A DNA stretch of 64,000 nt from Bidens hawaiensis (GCA_021521415.1 JAIQDT010001134.1:124001-188000), one strand, 5' to 3'; counted from the stretch's first letter, positions 12,038 through 24,357 are shown. Numbers and translations are program-made. Notes: generated by a model not told the origin, from the sequence alone.

Positions 12038-14557
12038 TGTGACACTCGTCAATTTCAGGTTAACTCCGTTAACTCAAACTCCGTCAATTCAAACTTAAGA
12101 TCACTTGATCTAGAACGCACATCTCATTACATTTAAAATAAGGTTTTAAATGACGCTTGACAATTACTACATGTGTAGTCTTTCGGGAATTGCACCGAAA
12201 CGCAAACGAATTGACGCAAACCATTGGTGAATAAACGAAAAACATCAAAACAATAATTATGTGATAATTATGTGTTAGACTTATGTGTTATGTGATAACA
12301 TTGTATGGAACGTTAACTCAATATGCAAACTAGTTAAAATAAGCTTGAAAAGTAAAAATTAGAAGTTGAGGGACCTTGATGTAACATATTATTATTAATA
12401 ATATTAAAAACCCTAATCCTCTCTTTCCATCTCTCAAAACCGACGGCAGCCCCCCCCCCCCCCCCTCTTCTCCCTTGCGATCGGTAGCCCACACACACCA
12501 CCATATCACCTCTTTTTGATCTTGTTTTTCACATTTGAAGCATCCTACACCCGTTTCTAGTCATCTCTCACCTTCCTCTTGCTTGTTTTTGTGCTTTTGA
12601 AGGTTTAATTCTAAACCCTAGTTTCGAAAGTTTTATATATGGTTCTTATATGCTTTGTTTTGATTAGATGATGTTTAATTATGTATTGATTGTTGATTTG
12701 ATAACTAGAATTGATGTTATTGCATGTTAATCGCTTGTTTCTTTGATTTTGAGTTCAAGTGAAACCCTAATCATGTATGTAGTGTGTAATTGATGTGCAT
12801 AGATAGTGATTATGGTGTCTAGAATTTCATATGAACGGATTGTGGTCTATAGATGGTTAATATGTTGAGTTTGGATGCAAACTGTTTCTGGACAGATTGT
12901 ATGGTTGATGTTCAATTGACTATAACGGGGTGTGAATATGAGAATTGGTCGAGATTATTAATACTACAGTATACTAGGTTGAGTCTAGTTTCTAAAGAAT
13001 ATAAATTTACAATTTTTGGACGTGTAAAAGTTAACTTTTATGATTTTACAAAAACGTTGTGCAAATCTGAATTGTGAGACCTGCTTTTAGGTTGTTTTGT
13101 AAATATTATATCTCATGAACTACAAGACCAAATGGGTTGGTTCCACTTCTGGAAGTTAACTTGTTGAGTTAAGAACCTAATCCAATTGGTCTTGCATTAG
13201 TTGGATTTTTCATTTAACAGGAATTTCAAATAACATTCTGTTGCGCGTGAATTTGATTGTTGTGAGTTTGCTGTAATGTTTTGATCATTGCGAGAAATCT
13301 ATGTGGAATAAAAATATAATAAAATATGTTCTGGAAACCTAACACATGTGTGATTTTGTGACGATTTTAGGTGAATTAATTGAGATACTATGATCTGTTG
13401 AATAGGGTAGTCTTTCAAATAGAATTATGTCGTGATGAAACTAGTTGCTGAACTTTGTGGAAATACATGAAACGTGCTGTTACTAGATGATTGTTATGTT
13501 TTGACCAAATTGCCCTTGCGAGGAATATTTGCTAAATATGTACACCATTAACACTTGACACGTAAATAGTTGTTCACACACGTAACGTATCACAAATGTG
13601 CTTGTTAAGTCAAACACAAGTCATAAACGAAACACGAAATGTATTTTGTGCATAGGTATTGTGTGTCGAGTCTAGAGACTCGATAATAGTTCCGACTCTT
13701 TGAAAATCTCATTGTTGTTATAGAACGCTAGTGAGTGTTTTCTGCGACGCGCATCACTTGGGTGACTTGTTTTTTGGAATTCTTCGCAAACAGTGAGTTT
13801 CACTTTCCCCTTTCAAACTCTTTAAACACTTTTCACTTGGGGGAGATAACATACTCCGAAACGCTTTTAGATTTTGTTATGAAATTATATATCACTTGTA
13901 AAGGCTAAGTGGCAACGAAATAATTGAAGTCCTTCACACATCGAACCGTTTAGTATTGTAAAATAGCGAGTCATTGTTGAGTAGTACTACTGGGTTTGAC
14001 AAACCCCACCCAACGCTATGTTCGACTGGAGGTTGAGTGGGTGTAATCTTGGCTAAACACATTACCATGGTCGGGATAGACCTGGTGGCAAGGCACATGA
14101 TAAACAGTCAGCTTCGGTGTCGAACACTTAGTAATACTTGTTGTATAGGCTAGCTACCTATCTATATATAATTGATTTAACACTATCTGGTAAACGCAAA
14201 ACGCTTAACGCAAAACGCTAAACGCAAAACGCTAAACGATTTATCTTACATAAACTTGTGAACTCACCAACCTCGTGTTGACACTTTTAGTATGTTATTC
14301 TCATGTAGCCGAGGCTGGCGCGCGGTATAGGAGCATGCATTGTTTTGAACACTATTGATTATGCAAACTTGTTTTAAACTGTTACTATGAGGGTTTTTAA
14401 GTCGTCCTGCGTGGCGCAACCCTTGGTTTATGTTTTTACGCTTCTGCACTTATTTTCACTTAATGTTTTTATGGTTTATTATAACTAATGATTCCGATCC
14501 TTTTAGTTCACACCCTCTGACGGTAAAACTCCGTTAGTGGATTTTGAGGGTGTGACA
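12038..14557 (+). repeat. E2 left LTR, shared with the upstream partial copy
   Basis: Begins TGTGACACTC and ends GGGTGTGACA. It acts as right LTR of the partial internal region 9944-12037 and as left LTR of the full element. It has a poly-C run near 12450-12467, a short repeat of aaacgc units near 14193-14235 and, at its end, a stem made by cacaccctc and gagggtgtg (14508-14556). No reliable promoter can be assigned by eye. Confidence 0.9.
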
Positions 14558-14560
14558 GAT

Positions 14561-14573
14561 TGGTATCAAAGCC
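14561..14573 (+). promoter_or_regulatory. E2 primer binding site, initiator Met-tRNA type
   Basis: TGGTATCAAAGCC begins three bases after the LTR end. It matches the 3' end complement of plant initiator tRNA-Met, as in most plant Gypsy and Copia elements, with one difference from the form seen in E3 (TGGTATCAGAGCC). Confidence 0.8.
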
Positions 14574-14733
14574 ATTGGTTATAGCGAACTAGAAACTGCA
14601 TGCATGCTAGACTATAACCGCAACGACCCATTAGTTATAATGATACGCACTGCATATGTTTTGTGAATTTTTTGTTGTCTTATCTCTTTACCTCATTCAC
14701 TCTTACGCGCGCATACACGGCTTACCTGTAGGG

Positions 14734-15426
14734 ATGTCGACGCCACCATCATCATCATCCGATCAGATGGCTCATGCTCATGGGAAGGAACCGCAACTAC
14801 CTAGCTCATCGCCACCTCGAGTAGTCCTGGAACTGGAAGCCCCTGCACCGAAGAGGTATCGCTTATCCGGAGGCATGTACGAAGACGAAGTTAGCTGGGA
14901 TTGGTACCCGAATATGATTAGGCGTATGGTCTATCGCGAACAAGTTCCCCCACTACCCCGCCCGAGTCGTCCTGCTTACCCCAACACCCTACCACCCATA
15001 ACCGAACCTGTAGAGCGTGTTCTCGCAGCTATTGTTTCTTGTTTGGAGTGTGACGTTGGTTATATGTGCTATACGAGAGCGAATGTTTCCGGACTGTTAA
15101 AAGATGGAACCAAAACTAAAGAGGAAATTTCCCGCCTGACAGCGGCTATGAAGGAAATGCAAGAGGCTAGCGATCAACAGATGAAGATTATGAGAAAAAT
15201 GCAAGCCGAGATGATAGACTTGCAAGAGCAACTCCAAGTGGCAAGGACCCGAATAGAGATAGCTTTAGAGTGTTGCGATGTCTTACAAATTCAAATTGCC
15301 CAGAACGCAGCGGAACCTGAGGCAGAGCCTGAGGAGGAACCCGAGGAAGATCCCGAGGAGGAACCGGAGGAAGAACCGGCTGAGGAGGAGGCACACTCAG
15401 AGGTGTCCTCAGACGATGACATCTAA
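14734..15426 (+). CDS. Extra ORF ahead of gag, coiled coil with acidic tail, unknown function
   Basis: An open frame of about 230 codons (256 if the upstream ATG at 14656 is used) lies between the primer site and gag. I prefer 14734 because the protein from there starts with a normal soluble N-terminus (MSTPPSSSSDQ). It has a proline-rich first part, a heptad-like helical segment at about residues 125-195 (EEISRLTAAMKEMQEA, MQAEMIDLQEQLQ) and a Glu/Pro-rich acidic tail ending SSDDDI. It is intact although gag and pol behind it are broken. I do not recognise a domain. It could be an element-encoded accessory protein or a first exon spliced to gag; a tag at 15673-15677 just before the gag start would fit an acceptor. 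Confidence 0.55.
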   Translation: MSTPPSSSSDQMAHAHGKEPQLPSSSPPRVVLELEAPAPKRYRLSGGMYEDEVSWDWYPNMIRRMVYREQVPPLPRPSRPAYPNTLPPITEPVERVLAAIVSCLECDVGYMCYTRANVSGLLKDGTKTKEEISRLTAAMKEMQEASDQQMKIMRKMQAEMIDLQEQLQVARTRIEIALECCDVLQIQIAQNAAEPEAEPEEEPEEDPEEEPEEEPAEEEAHSEVSSDDDI

Positions 15427-15679
15427 GGATGATAACAACTAGATGGAGGGGTTGTCTCCATCCAAACTATTATTTTCTATGATTTTAAGGATTGGTTTTA
15501 AAAACTTTGTAGCGAATACAATGGTTTTAATCATGAATTATTATTTCGATTAATATATGGTTGTGATGTGATGTTTGTTCCTTTTATTTCTTTCTTGCCT
15601 ATCTTTTTATTACATGTATGGTGTGTTGCGTATGAAACCGAGAATTCATGTCTGACATTTTATGCTGTGATTCTAGGAA

Positions 15680-16882
15680 ATGGCATGAAGAAATGCTGGA
15701 CACGGTCGCGGTAACATCAACTTGACCGCAGCAGAACTCCAAACTCTGCTGAACGACCACGCGGCGGCCGCTCTAGCCGCACATGTCCAGAATCAAGATG
15801 GAGGTCCAACTGGAACGTGTACCTTCAAGAACTACCTGGATTGCAAGCCCAGTTCGTTTAAGGGCACTGAGGGAGTTATAGGCTTCCTACGTTGGGCTGA
15901 GAAGGCCGAATCAGCGTTTGAGATGTGTAATTGTCCACCTGCCAGTAGAGTCAAATTTGCTGCTGGAACACTGGAAGATTCTGCTCTTACTTGGTGGAAC
16001 TCAAATGTGCAAATTCTTGGATTAGAATTGGCTAACGCTATGAACTGGGAGGAGTTCAAAAATATGATGCGTGAAGAGTATTGTCCTCGAGAGGAGATTG
16101 CAAAGTTGGAATCCGAGTTTTGGTCATTGAAGATGGTGGGTTCCGAAATTAAAGCCTACACCACCCGTTCTCACGAGTTAGCTGTGATGTGTCCACGGAT
16201 GGTAGACCCGCCGAGTAAGAGGATTGAGATGCATATTGATGGGTTAGCACCGCAAATTCAGGGCATGGTGACGTCTTCCAGACCCGCTACGATTCAACAA
16301 GCGATCCGGTTAGCTCACAAACTGACGGATCAAGCAGTGACCCAAGGTGCGTTACCACCTAGAGGTTCAACCACTAAAGCCCGTGACAACCCGAGCACTG
16401 ACAACAACAGCAACAACAACCCGAGTAATGGAAAAAGAAAGTTCGACAACGTCAGGACCTCATCCTTGAACCCCCACAGCAACAACACTACCGTAAGCCC
16501 GAACTCACTCGGAGCTTCAATAATCAGGCTCCCAACTATAACAACAACGGTAGCGGGCAGGGTTCGAGCGACTATGCTGGGAAACACCCGTAATGCAACA
16601 GGTGCAACTATCATCATGCTGGCCCGTGTGATCGCGTCAAGTGTCTGAGATGCGGAAAAATGGGTCATCAGGCCAAAGAATGTAGGGGAGACCTAGCGGC
16701 AAAGGGTGCTCCTAAACCACCTATGGCGACTAAGGGGTGTTTCTAGTGCGGTCAAGAGGGTCATTTCAGGAAGGATTGTCCCAAACTAAAACAGAACGAG
16801 AACAATGGAGGCAGCAGCGGTGGCGGAAGCAAGGGTAAAGGAAGAGCTTTCGTCATTGGGTCAGGTCAAGCCCGCAACGATC
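15680..16882 (+). pseudogene. E2 gag with zinc knuckles, broken
   Basis: From ATG 15680 the third codon is TGA, then the frame stays open to 16648. It carries the retrotransposon Gag capsid-like region (FKNYLDCKPSSFKGTEGVIGFLRW in parts, ALTWWN, FWSLKMVGSEI; residues about 40-190) and an Asn/Ser-rich linker. A frame change near 16580 separates it from two CCHC zinc knuckles (CLRCGKMGHQAKEC about 16637-16685; CGQEGHFRKDC about 16748-16780), with a TAG stop at 16744. Gag forms the particle and the knuckles bind RNA. Degenerate but unmistakable. Confidence 0.8.
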
Positions 16883-17577
16883 CGTATGTGGTGACTGGTA
16901 AGTTTCCTGTGAACGACTATTTTGCTTCTGTATTGTTTGACACTGGAGCTGATAGGAGTTTTGTGTCGAAAGCCTTTAGCAAACTCTTAGACTTAATCCC
17001 AACCCCGTTAGATGCTAAGTTTCATGTTGAATTAGCTGACGGTAAGTCTATAGAAACAACTCATGTACTTGCTGGATGTAAGTTGAAACTATCAGGTCAT
17101 ATTTTTGATATCGACCTTATACCTTTTACGCTCGGTAGTTTCTATGTCGTTGTCGGAATGGACTGGTTATCTGAGAACCGAGCGGAGATTATATGTCACG
17201 ACAAGATAGTCCACATCACTACCCCTTTCGGGGAGAACATTTCGGTTCAGGGAGAGAAGCGCGGCATGACCACCAGCATCATCACCCTCATGAGGGCGCA
17301 GAAATATATACGAAAGGGTCATCCGGCAATGTTAGCCCATATTGTTGAGAAACCCGCGGAGGAGAAGCGAATCGAGGATATACCGATTGTGCGAGATTTT
17401 CCGGAAGTCTTCCCGGAGGATTTGCCTGGACTCCCTCCTATTCGACAAGTCGAGTTCCAAATCGAATTGACCCCCGGTGCAGCACCCATAGCCCGATCCC
17501 CGTATCGGCTTGCACCGGCGGAGCTTCAAGAGTTGTCCACCCAATTGCAAGATTTGTTGGATAAGAGTTTTATCTGA
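16883..17577 (+). pseudogene. E2 protease and start of RT
   Basis: The frame 16888-17577 holds the retropepsin active site [10 protein letters not shown] (about residue 17-26) and the GMDWL block (about 88-92), then the linker VVRDFPEVFPEDLPGLPP-type region that opens RT (IVRDFPEVFPEDL). It ends at a TGA (17575) exactly where related E3 encodes an arginine-type codon neighbourhood before PSSSPWG, so Pol is cut between protease and RT. Confidence 0.8.
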
Positions 17578-18715
17578 CCTAGCTCATCACCATGGGGAGC
17601 CCCTGTCTTATTTGTCCGAAAGAAGGTCGGGACTTTCCGCATGTGCATCGACTACAGAGAACTGAACAAGGTGACGATCAAGAACCGTTATCCCTTACCC
17701 CGAATTGATGATCTGTTTGACCAACTTCAAGGATCGAGTTACTACTCGAAGATCGATCTGAGATCTGGTTACCATCAACTAAGAGTGCGCGAAGAAGATA
17801 TTTCAAACACGGCTTCCAGAACACGGTATGGACACTTTGAGTTTTCGGTTATGCCTTTTGGTTTAACCAACGCACCAGCCGTATTTATGGATCTCATGAA
17901 TCGAGTATTCAAGGCGTACCTCGACAAGTTTGTGATTGTCTTTATTGAAGATATCCTTGTCTACTCCAAGGACAAGACCGACCACGAAGAACACTTGAGG
18001 TTAATTCTGAAATTGCTGAAGAAGGAACAACTATACGCTAAACTCTCGAAATGTGAATTTTGGCTTCGCGAGGTTCACTTTTTAGGACATGTGATCAAAG
18101 AGAATGGTATCCATGTCGATCCCGGTAAGGTAGAGGCCATCAAAAACTGGGAAGCACCTAAGACCCCGAATGAGGTGCGGCAATTCCTAGGACTGGCCGG
18201 CTACTACCGGCGTTTTATCGAGGGATTTTCAAAGATTGCTCAACCTCTCACCACTTTGACTCACAAGGGTACTAAGTACAACTGGGGTGACGCGCAAGAA
18301 TCCGCTTTTCAACTGTTGAAAAACAAACTCTGTAGCGCCCCTATTCTAGCCCTCCCCGAGGGAACAGAGAATTTTGAGGTACATTGTGACGCATCGATGC
18401 AAGGTCTCGGTTGCGTGTTGATGCAACTCGAGAAGGTTATAGCCTATGCCTCTCGACAACTACGGATTCATGAGAAGAACTACACGACCCATGACTTGGA
18501 ACTTGGAGCTGTGGTGTTTGCCCTTAAGATATGGAGGCATTACTTGTACGGTACCAAGTTTACCATTTACACCGACCACAAGAGTCTCCAACATATCTAC
18601 AATCAAAAAGGAGCTGAACATGCGACAGCATCGTTGGGTCGAGCTGCTTAAGGATTATGATTGTGCCATTAAGTACCACCCTGGCAAGGCCAAGTAGTGG
18701 CCGATGCTCTCAGCA
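17578..18715 (+). pseudogene. E2 RT and RNase H with altered active site
   Basis: RT motifs [31 protein letters not shown] and [13 protein letters not shown] are present, but the catalytic box reads VFIEDILVY (about 17939-17965) where E3 has VFIDDILVY: the first catalytic aspartate is a glutamate. RNase H follows ([20 protein letters not shown]). An extra base near 18607 and a missing base near 18693 each shift the frame, so RNase H and integrase are no longer joined. Polymerase activity is unlikely. Confidence 0.8.
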
Positions 18716-20262
18716 GAAAAGAAAACGATAAACCCAGGCGAGTGCGAGCATTGCAACTTACGATTCACGCCAACTTACCCGATCAGATTCACGATGCGCA
18801 ACTCGAAGCTTTGAAAGATGATAACCTCCCATCAGAACTCATGCGGGGAATGAACAAGCAACTCGAAACCAAATCGGACGGGGTCCGATATTTTGAGAAC
18901 CGGATCTGGATTCCACGATACGGAGACTTGAGAACTCTAGTGATGGACGAAGCACACAAGTCCCGATATTCTATCCACCCCGGCTCAGATAAAATGTACC
19001 ATGACCTGAAGGCACTTTACTGGTGGCCAAACATGAAAGCCGACATTGCCACCTACGTGAGCAAATGCTTGACTTGTGCAAGAGTCAAAATAGAATATCA
19101 GAAACCATCTGGTCTGCTATAACAACCGGAACTTCCAACGTGGAAATGGGAACACATTTCAATGGATTTTATCACGGGATTACCCAAAACACCGACGGGA
19201 TGCGATACCATCTGGGTGATCGTTGACCGATTGACTAAGTCTGCACACTTCTTAGCAATTAAGGAATTGGATAAAATGGAAAGACTGACTCCCGTCTACA
19301 TGAAGGAAGTAGTGTCTAGACACGGAGAGCCTGTCTCAATTGTTTCTGACCGAGATTCCCGTTTCACTTCGCACTTTTGGAAGTCACTACAGAGTGCACT
19401 AGGCACACGCCTTGATATGAGTACAGCATACCATCCTCAGACGGATGGGCAAAGTGAGCGCACTATTCAGACCTTGGAGGACATGTTGCGTGCCTGCGTG
19501 TTGGATTTCGGAAAAAGTTGAGAATCTCATTTGCCTTTGGTAGAGTTTTCATATAATAACAGCTACCACGCAAGCATTAAAGCAGCGCCGTTTGAAGCGT
19601 TGTACGGACGGAAGTGTCGATCACCTCTCTGCTGGGCAGAGGTGGGTGACAGCCAAATCACTGGTCCAGAATTGGTACTCGAAACCTCTAAAAAGATTGT
19701 TCAAATCCGAAACCGTATGGCAGCAGCACGAGATCGCCAAAAGAGTTATGTCGACAAGCGCCGAAAGCCTCTCGAATTTCATGTGAACGACCAAGTATTA
19801 CTCAAAGTCTCACCTTGGAAAGGTGTGGTTCGCTTTGGGAAGCGAAACAAACTCAACCCACGATACGTTGGTCCTTACCGGACAACTGAGCGCATTGGTC
19901 CGGTGGCGTACCGACTGGACTTACCAACAGAACTCAGTGGCGTACACAATGTATTCCACGTATCCAATTTGAAGAAATGCCTATCCGATGAAACCCAAGC
20001 AGTTCCTTTGGACGAATTGCAAGTTGATGAACAGTTACGCTTCATTGAAGAACCAATCGAAGTTTTGGATTGGGAAACCAAAACACTCAAGCACATCAAG
20101 ATTCCAATCGTTAAGGTTCGTTGGAACTCAAGACGTGGACCGGAGTTTACATGGGAACGCGAGGATCAAATGATGAAAAAGTATCCTCACCTTTTTGAAG
20201 GGCTGACCAAACACCGAAAACCGCGAAACCCGTCGAACCGTCAGAAATCACCGGAGGTATGA
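18697..20262 (+). pseudogene. E2 integrase with chromodomain-like C-terminus
   Basis: Zinc module [14 protein letters not shown]...CLTCARVK (about 18950-19085), a TAA at 19120, then core residues: D in MDFITGLP (19162), D in VSDRDSRF (about 19345) and E in DGQSERTIQ (about 19455). A TGA at 19519 interrupts the core's last helix; the rest (19531-20262) includes [13 protein letters not shown], the DHV-like [15 protein letters not shown] block and the tail [18 protein letters not shown]. That tail is the chromodomain-like module of Tekay elements, thought to steer integration to certain chromatin. Confidence 0.8.
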
Positions 20263-20393
20263 ATTAAATTTCGGGACGAAATTTCTTTCTACTAGGGGAT
20301 GATATGACAAACTGAAAATTTTGTCTACTTTTCAGACACTCATCGCGACTTGACTCAAATTTTCAGGACGAAAATTCTTTAACATGGGAATGA

Positions 20394-22890
20394 TGTGACA
20401 CTCGTCAATTTCAGGTTAACTGCGTTAACTCAAACTCCGTCAATTCAAACTTAAGATCACTTGATCTAGAACGCACATCTCATTACATTTAAAATAAGGT
20501 TTTAAATGACGCTTGACAATTACTACATGTGTAGTCTTTCGGGGATTGCACCGAAACGCAAACGAATTGACGCAAACCATTGGTGAATAAACGAAAAACA
20601 TCAAAACAATAATTATGTGATAATTATGTGTTAGACTTATGTGTTATGTGATAACATTGTATGGAACGTTAACTCAATATGCAAACTAGTTAAAATAAGC
20701 TAGAAAAGTAAAAAATTAGAAGTTTAGGGACCTTGATGTAACATATTATTATTAATAATATTAAAAACACTAATCCTCTCTTTCCCTCTCTCAAAACCGA
20801 CGGCAGCCCCCCCCCCCCCCTTCTCCCTTGCGATCGGCAGCCCACACACACCACCATATCACCTCTTTTTGATCTTGTTTTTCACAATTGAAGCATCCTA
20901 CACCCGTTTCTAGTCATCTCTCACCTTCCTCTTGCTTGTTTTTGTGCTTTTGAAGGTTTAATTCTAAACCCTAGATTCGAAAGTTTTATATATGGTGCTT
21001 ATATGCTTTGTTTTGATTAGATGATGTTTAATTATGTATTGATTGTTGATTTGATAACTAGAATTGATGTTATTGCATGTTAATCGCTTGTTTCTTTGAT
21101 TTTGAGTTCAAGTGAAACCCTAATCATGTATGTAGTGTGTAATTGATGTGCATGGATAGTGATTATGGTGTCTAGAATTTCATATGAACGGATTGTGGTC
21201 TATAGATGGTTAATATGTTGAGTTTGGATGCAAACTGTTTCTGGACAGATTGTGTTGTTGATGTTCAATTGACTGTAACGGGGTGTGAATGTGAGAATTG
21301 GTCGAGATTATTAATACTACAGTATACTAGGTTGAGTCTAGTTTCTAAAGAATATAAATTTGCAATTTTTGTACGTATAAAAGTTAACTTTTATGATTTT
21401 ACAAAAACGTTGTGCAAATCTGAATTGTGAGACCTGCTTTTAGGTTGTTTTGTAAATATTATATCTCATGAACTACAAGACCAAATGGGTTGGTTCCACT
21501 TCTAGAAGTTAACTTGTTGAGTTAAAAACCTAACACAAATTTTCTTGCATTAGTTGGATTTTTCATTTAACGGGAATTTTAAATAACATTCTGTTGCGTA
21601 TGAATTTGATTGTTGTGAGTTTGTTGTAATGTTTTGATCATTGTGAGAAATCTATGTGGAATAAAAATATAATAAAATATGTTCTGGAAACCTAACACAT
21701 GTGTGATTTTGTGACGATTTTAGGTGAATTAATTGAGATACTATGATCTGTTGAATAGGGTAGTCTTTCAAATAGAATTATGTCGTGATGAAACTAGTTG
21801 CTGAACTTTGTGGAAATACATGAAACGTGCTGTTACTAGATGATTGTTATGTTTTGACCAAATTGCCCTTGCGAGGAATATTTGCTAAATATGTACACCA
21901 TTAACACTTGACACGTAAATAGTTGTTCACACACGTAACGTATCACAAATGTGCTTGTTAAGTCAAACACAAGTCATAAACGAAACACGAAATGTATTTT
22001 GTGCATAGGTATTGTGTGTCGAGTCTAGAGACTCGATAATAGTTCCGACTCTTTGAAAATCTCATTGTTGTTATAGAACGCTAGTGAGTGTTTTCTGCGA
22101 CGCGCATCACTTGGGTGACTTGTTTTTTGGAATTCTTCGCAAACAGTGAGTTTCACTTTCCCCTTTTAAACTCTTTAAACACTTTTCACTTGGGGGAGAT
22201 AACATACTCCGAAACGCTTTTAGATTTTGTTATGAAATTATATATCACTTGTAAAGGCTAAGTGGCAACGAAATAATTAAAGTCCTTCACACATCGAACC
22301 GTTTAGTATTGTAAAATAGCGAGTCATTGTTGAGTAGTACTACTGGGTTTGACAAACCCCACCCAATGCTAAGCTCGACTGGAGGTCGAGTGGGTGTAAT
22401 ATTGGCTAAACACATTACCATGGTCGGGATAGACCTGGTGGCAAGGCACATGATAAACAGTCATCTTCGGTGTCGAACACTTAGTAATACTTGTTGTATA
22501 GGCTAGCTACCTATCGATATATAATTGATTTAACACTATCTGGTAAACGCAAAACGCAAAACGCTAAACGCTTTATCTTACATAAACTTGTGAACTCACC
22601 AACCTCGTGTTGACACTTTTAGTATGTTATTCTCAGGTAGCCGAGGCGGGCGCGCGGTATAGGAGCATGCATTGTTTTGAACACTATTGATTATGCAAAC
22701 TTGTTTTAAACTGTTACTATGCGGGTTTTTTTGTCGTCCTGCGTGGCGCAACACTTGGTTTATGTTTTTACGCTTCCGCACTTATTTTCACTTAATGTTT
22801 TTATGGTTTGATTATAACTAATGATTCCGATATTGTTAGTTCACACCCTCTGACGGTAAAACTCCGTTAGTGGATTTTGAGGGTGTGACA
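20394..22890 (+). repeat. E2 right LTR, apparently chimeric
   Basis: Begins TGTGACACTC and ends GGGTGTGACA, followed by TTATC (22891-22895). Up to about 22325 it carries the variants of the left LTR (for example cgagtcattg at 22320); from about 22372 it carries the variants of the solo LTR (aagctcgactgg; gcgggtttttttgtcg near 22722; atattgttagttcac near 22831). A recombination joint between these points is the simplest reading. Confidence 0.9.
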
Positions 22891-22895
22891 TTATC

Positions 22896-24357
22896 TTTTC
22901 CAGGTTTTGAGTAACGATGCAGGATACTAATAAGATGTGTAATAACCAAGAGGTTGGCCGCCTCTCCTTTACATTCAAGGTACTATACTATTCCTATTGG
23001 CCTAGCCCACGTTTGGATATGACCCCCGATGGTCATGTCCACTGAGGTTTAAAGGTTTTCACCTTTCTTATAAATAGAGTTTCTACACTCTCGCCTGGAG
23101 CGCACGTTATCCATCGTATAGTCCAGGGCAGCGGGACCAGTACCAACTTCTGTATCCTTCATCGCCCACCTAAGCTGCAACTTCACCCTCAGCAACACCT
23201 TCTCCCTTACCAACTTCAGCCACCTCCTTGACAACACTAGTCCCAGCCTCAGTGTTTTCAGCCATCGCCTCATCGTCCTCGCCACCAAAAGCATCAAGGG
23301 CAGTCTTCCACTTTTCCACGTCCCAGGTCGTCCTATCAAAAGCAGGATCACCGGCCTCCTTCTCCATCTTGATCCGTGCTTGGAATGCTGACCTGGCAGC
23401 CCACACCTTGGCTTCATCTGTAGCCTGCTCCACTGCCTCTTGACGTTGGGCTTCTGCTAAGGATAGCTGATCCTCCAACTGTTTTTTCTCTTTGGAGAGC
23501 TAGATCATGGCCTTGTCCGTGGCAACCACGACTTTCCCTAACCCCGACAGCTTATCGCTCATCTGGCCTATAGTATTTTCATAGTGCTCTTTGAACGCAC
23601 TCATAGCCTATATACAACAAAGCAATCAAGATCAGAAGGATATTGGATCCTACAACTAAAAGTATCAGGATACAGGATACTTACAGAGAGGACAATGTCA
23701 TAATGGGTCTCGGGATCAGAGGACCTCTTTCTTTTGTAAGTCGCGGACTTAGCCCTGGTTGTTGCAGTCTTGGGCTCGGAACTAGTGGCTGCTTTTGAAG
23801 CTTCTTTCTTGATGACAGGAGAGGTGACCATGCAGTCAATGTCTTCCAGGGAGAACTTGCTGGCTGATTTTTGGAATTTCTTGGCGCCTACAAAAGAAAA
23901 ATTAACAGATAAGTATTCAAACTAATTTTATTTATCTTAAAATCATTATAATAAACTTACTTGAAATGCTGGAACCCGAGGAGATTTTGCAGAAAGCTTC
24001 AACATAACGAGCTTGAAAGGTTTTAACCTCGGTATCCAGTGCTAGGAACCGTTTTGTTTTCTCTTCTGTGCCAGGTAACTTGCCTAAAGAAGCAAAGTTG
24101 TCAACTGCAAACAAAAAGGAAGATTCAGAATTAAAGTTAAAGCATCAAGGATCCTGCTATTTCTCAAGGATCCAGGATCCTACCCTTTCTAACTCACTTT
24201 GAAGGAAGATCAATCCCTCCTGGTATTGAGTCACGTTTTACAAAGAAAAACTGATTCCTCCACAAGGAATCATTTAAGGTGACTTTTAGCATCGGGTGAG
24301 GTTGTCGAGGCTTGGATTTGAAGATAAATCAGGCAGGACCGTGGGTAGTAAGGGTGT
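22896..24357 (-). pseudogene. Second copy of the Tat flank with the antisense ORF
   Basis: The sequence after TTATC repeats the Tat flank at 6133 onward, then carries one copy of the antisense ORF: coiled-coil exon (frame 23170-23478, EDQLSLAEAQRQEAVEQ and acidic end), exon ending DPETHYDIVLS (23601-23831), exon VDNFASLGKLPG (24114-23955) and the start of the upstream block to about 24300. Splice-like ttgcag/GTAAGT signals are as in 8411-9960. The 23147-23820 part is a join of the two left-hand copies (early part like 6384 on, late part like 8700-9080). It is truncated by insertion of E3 at 24358. Confidence 0.65.

Larger units (their letters stand above)
12038..22890 (+). mobile_element. E2: complete but decayed chromovirus-type Gypsy element
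   Basis: LTR (12038-14557), primer site (14561), an extra 5' ORF, gag, protease, RT/RNase H, integrase with chromodomain-like end, and LTR (20394-22890) are all present in the right order. Large LTRs (about 2.5 kb) and the integrase tail point to the Tekay lineage of chromoviruses. The right LTR is followed by TTATC (22891-22895), the same five bases as at the solo LTR, but the left LTR is preceded by another element's internal end, so the two boundaries do not come from one insertion. Coding sequence is interrupted by stops and frameshifts, so it is not autonomous. Confidence 0.85.
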
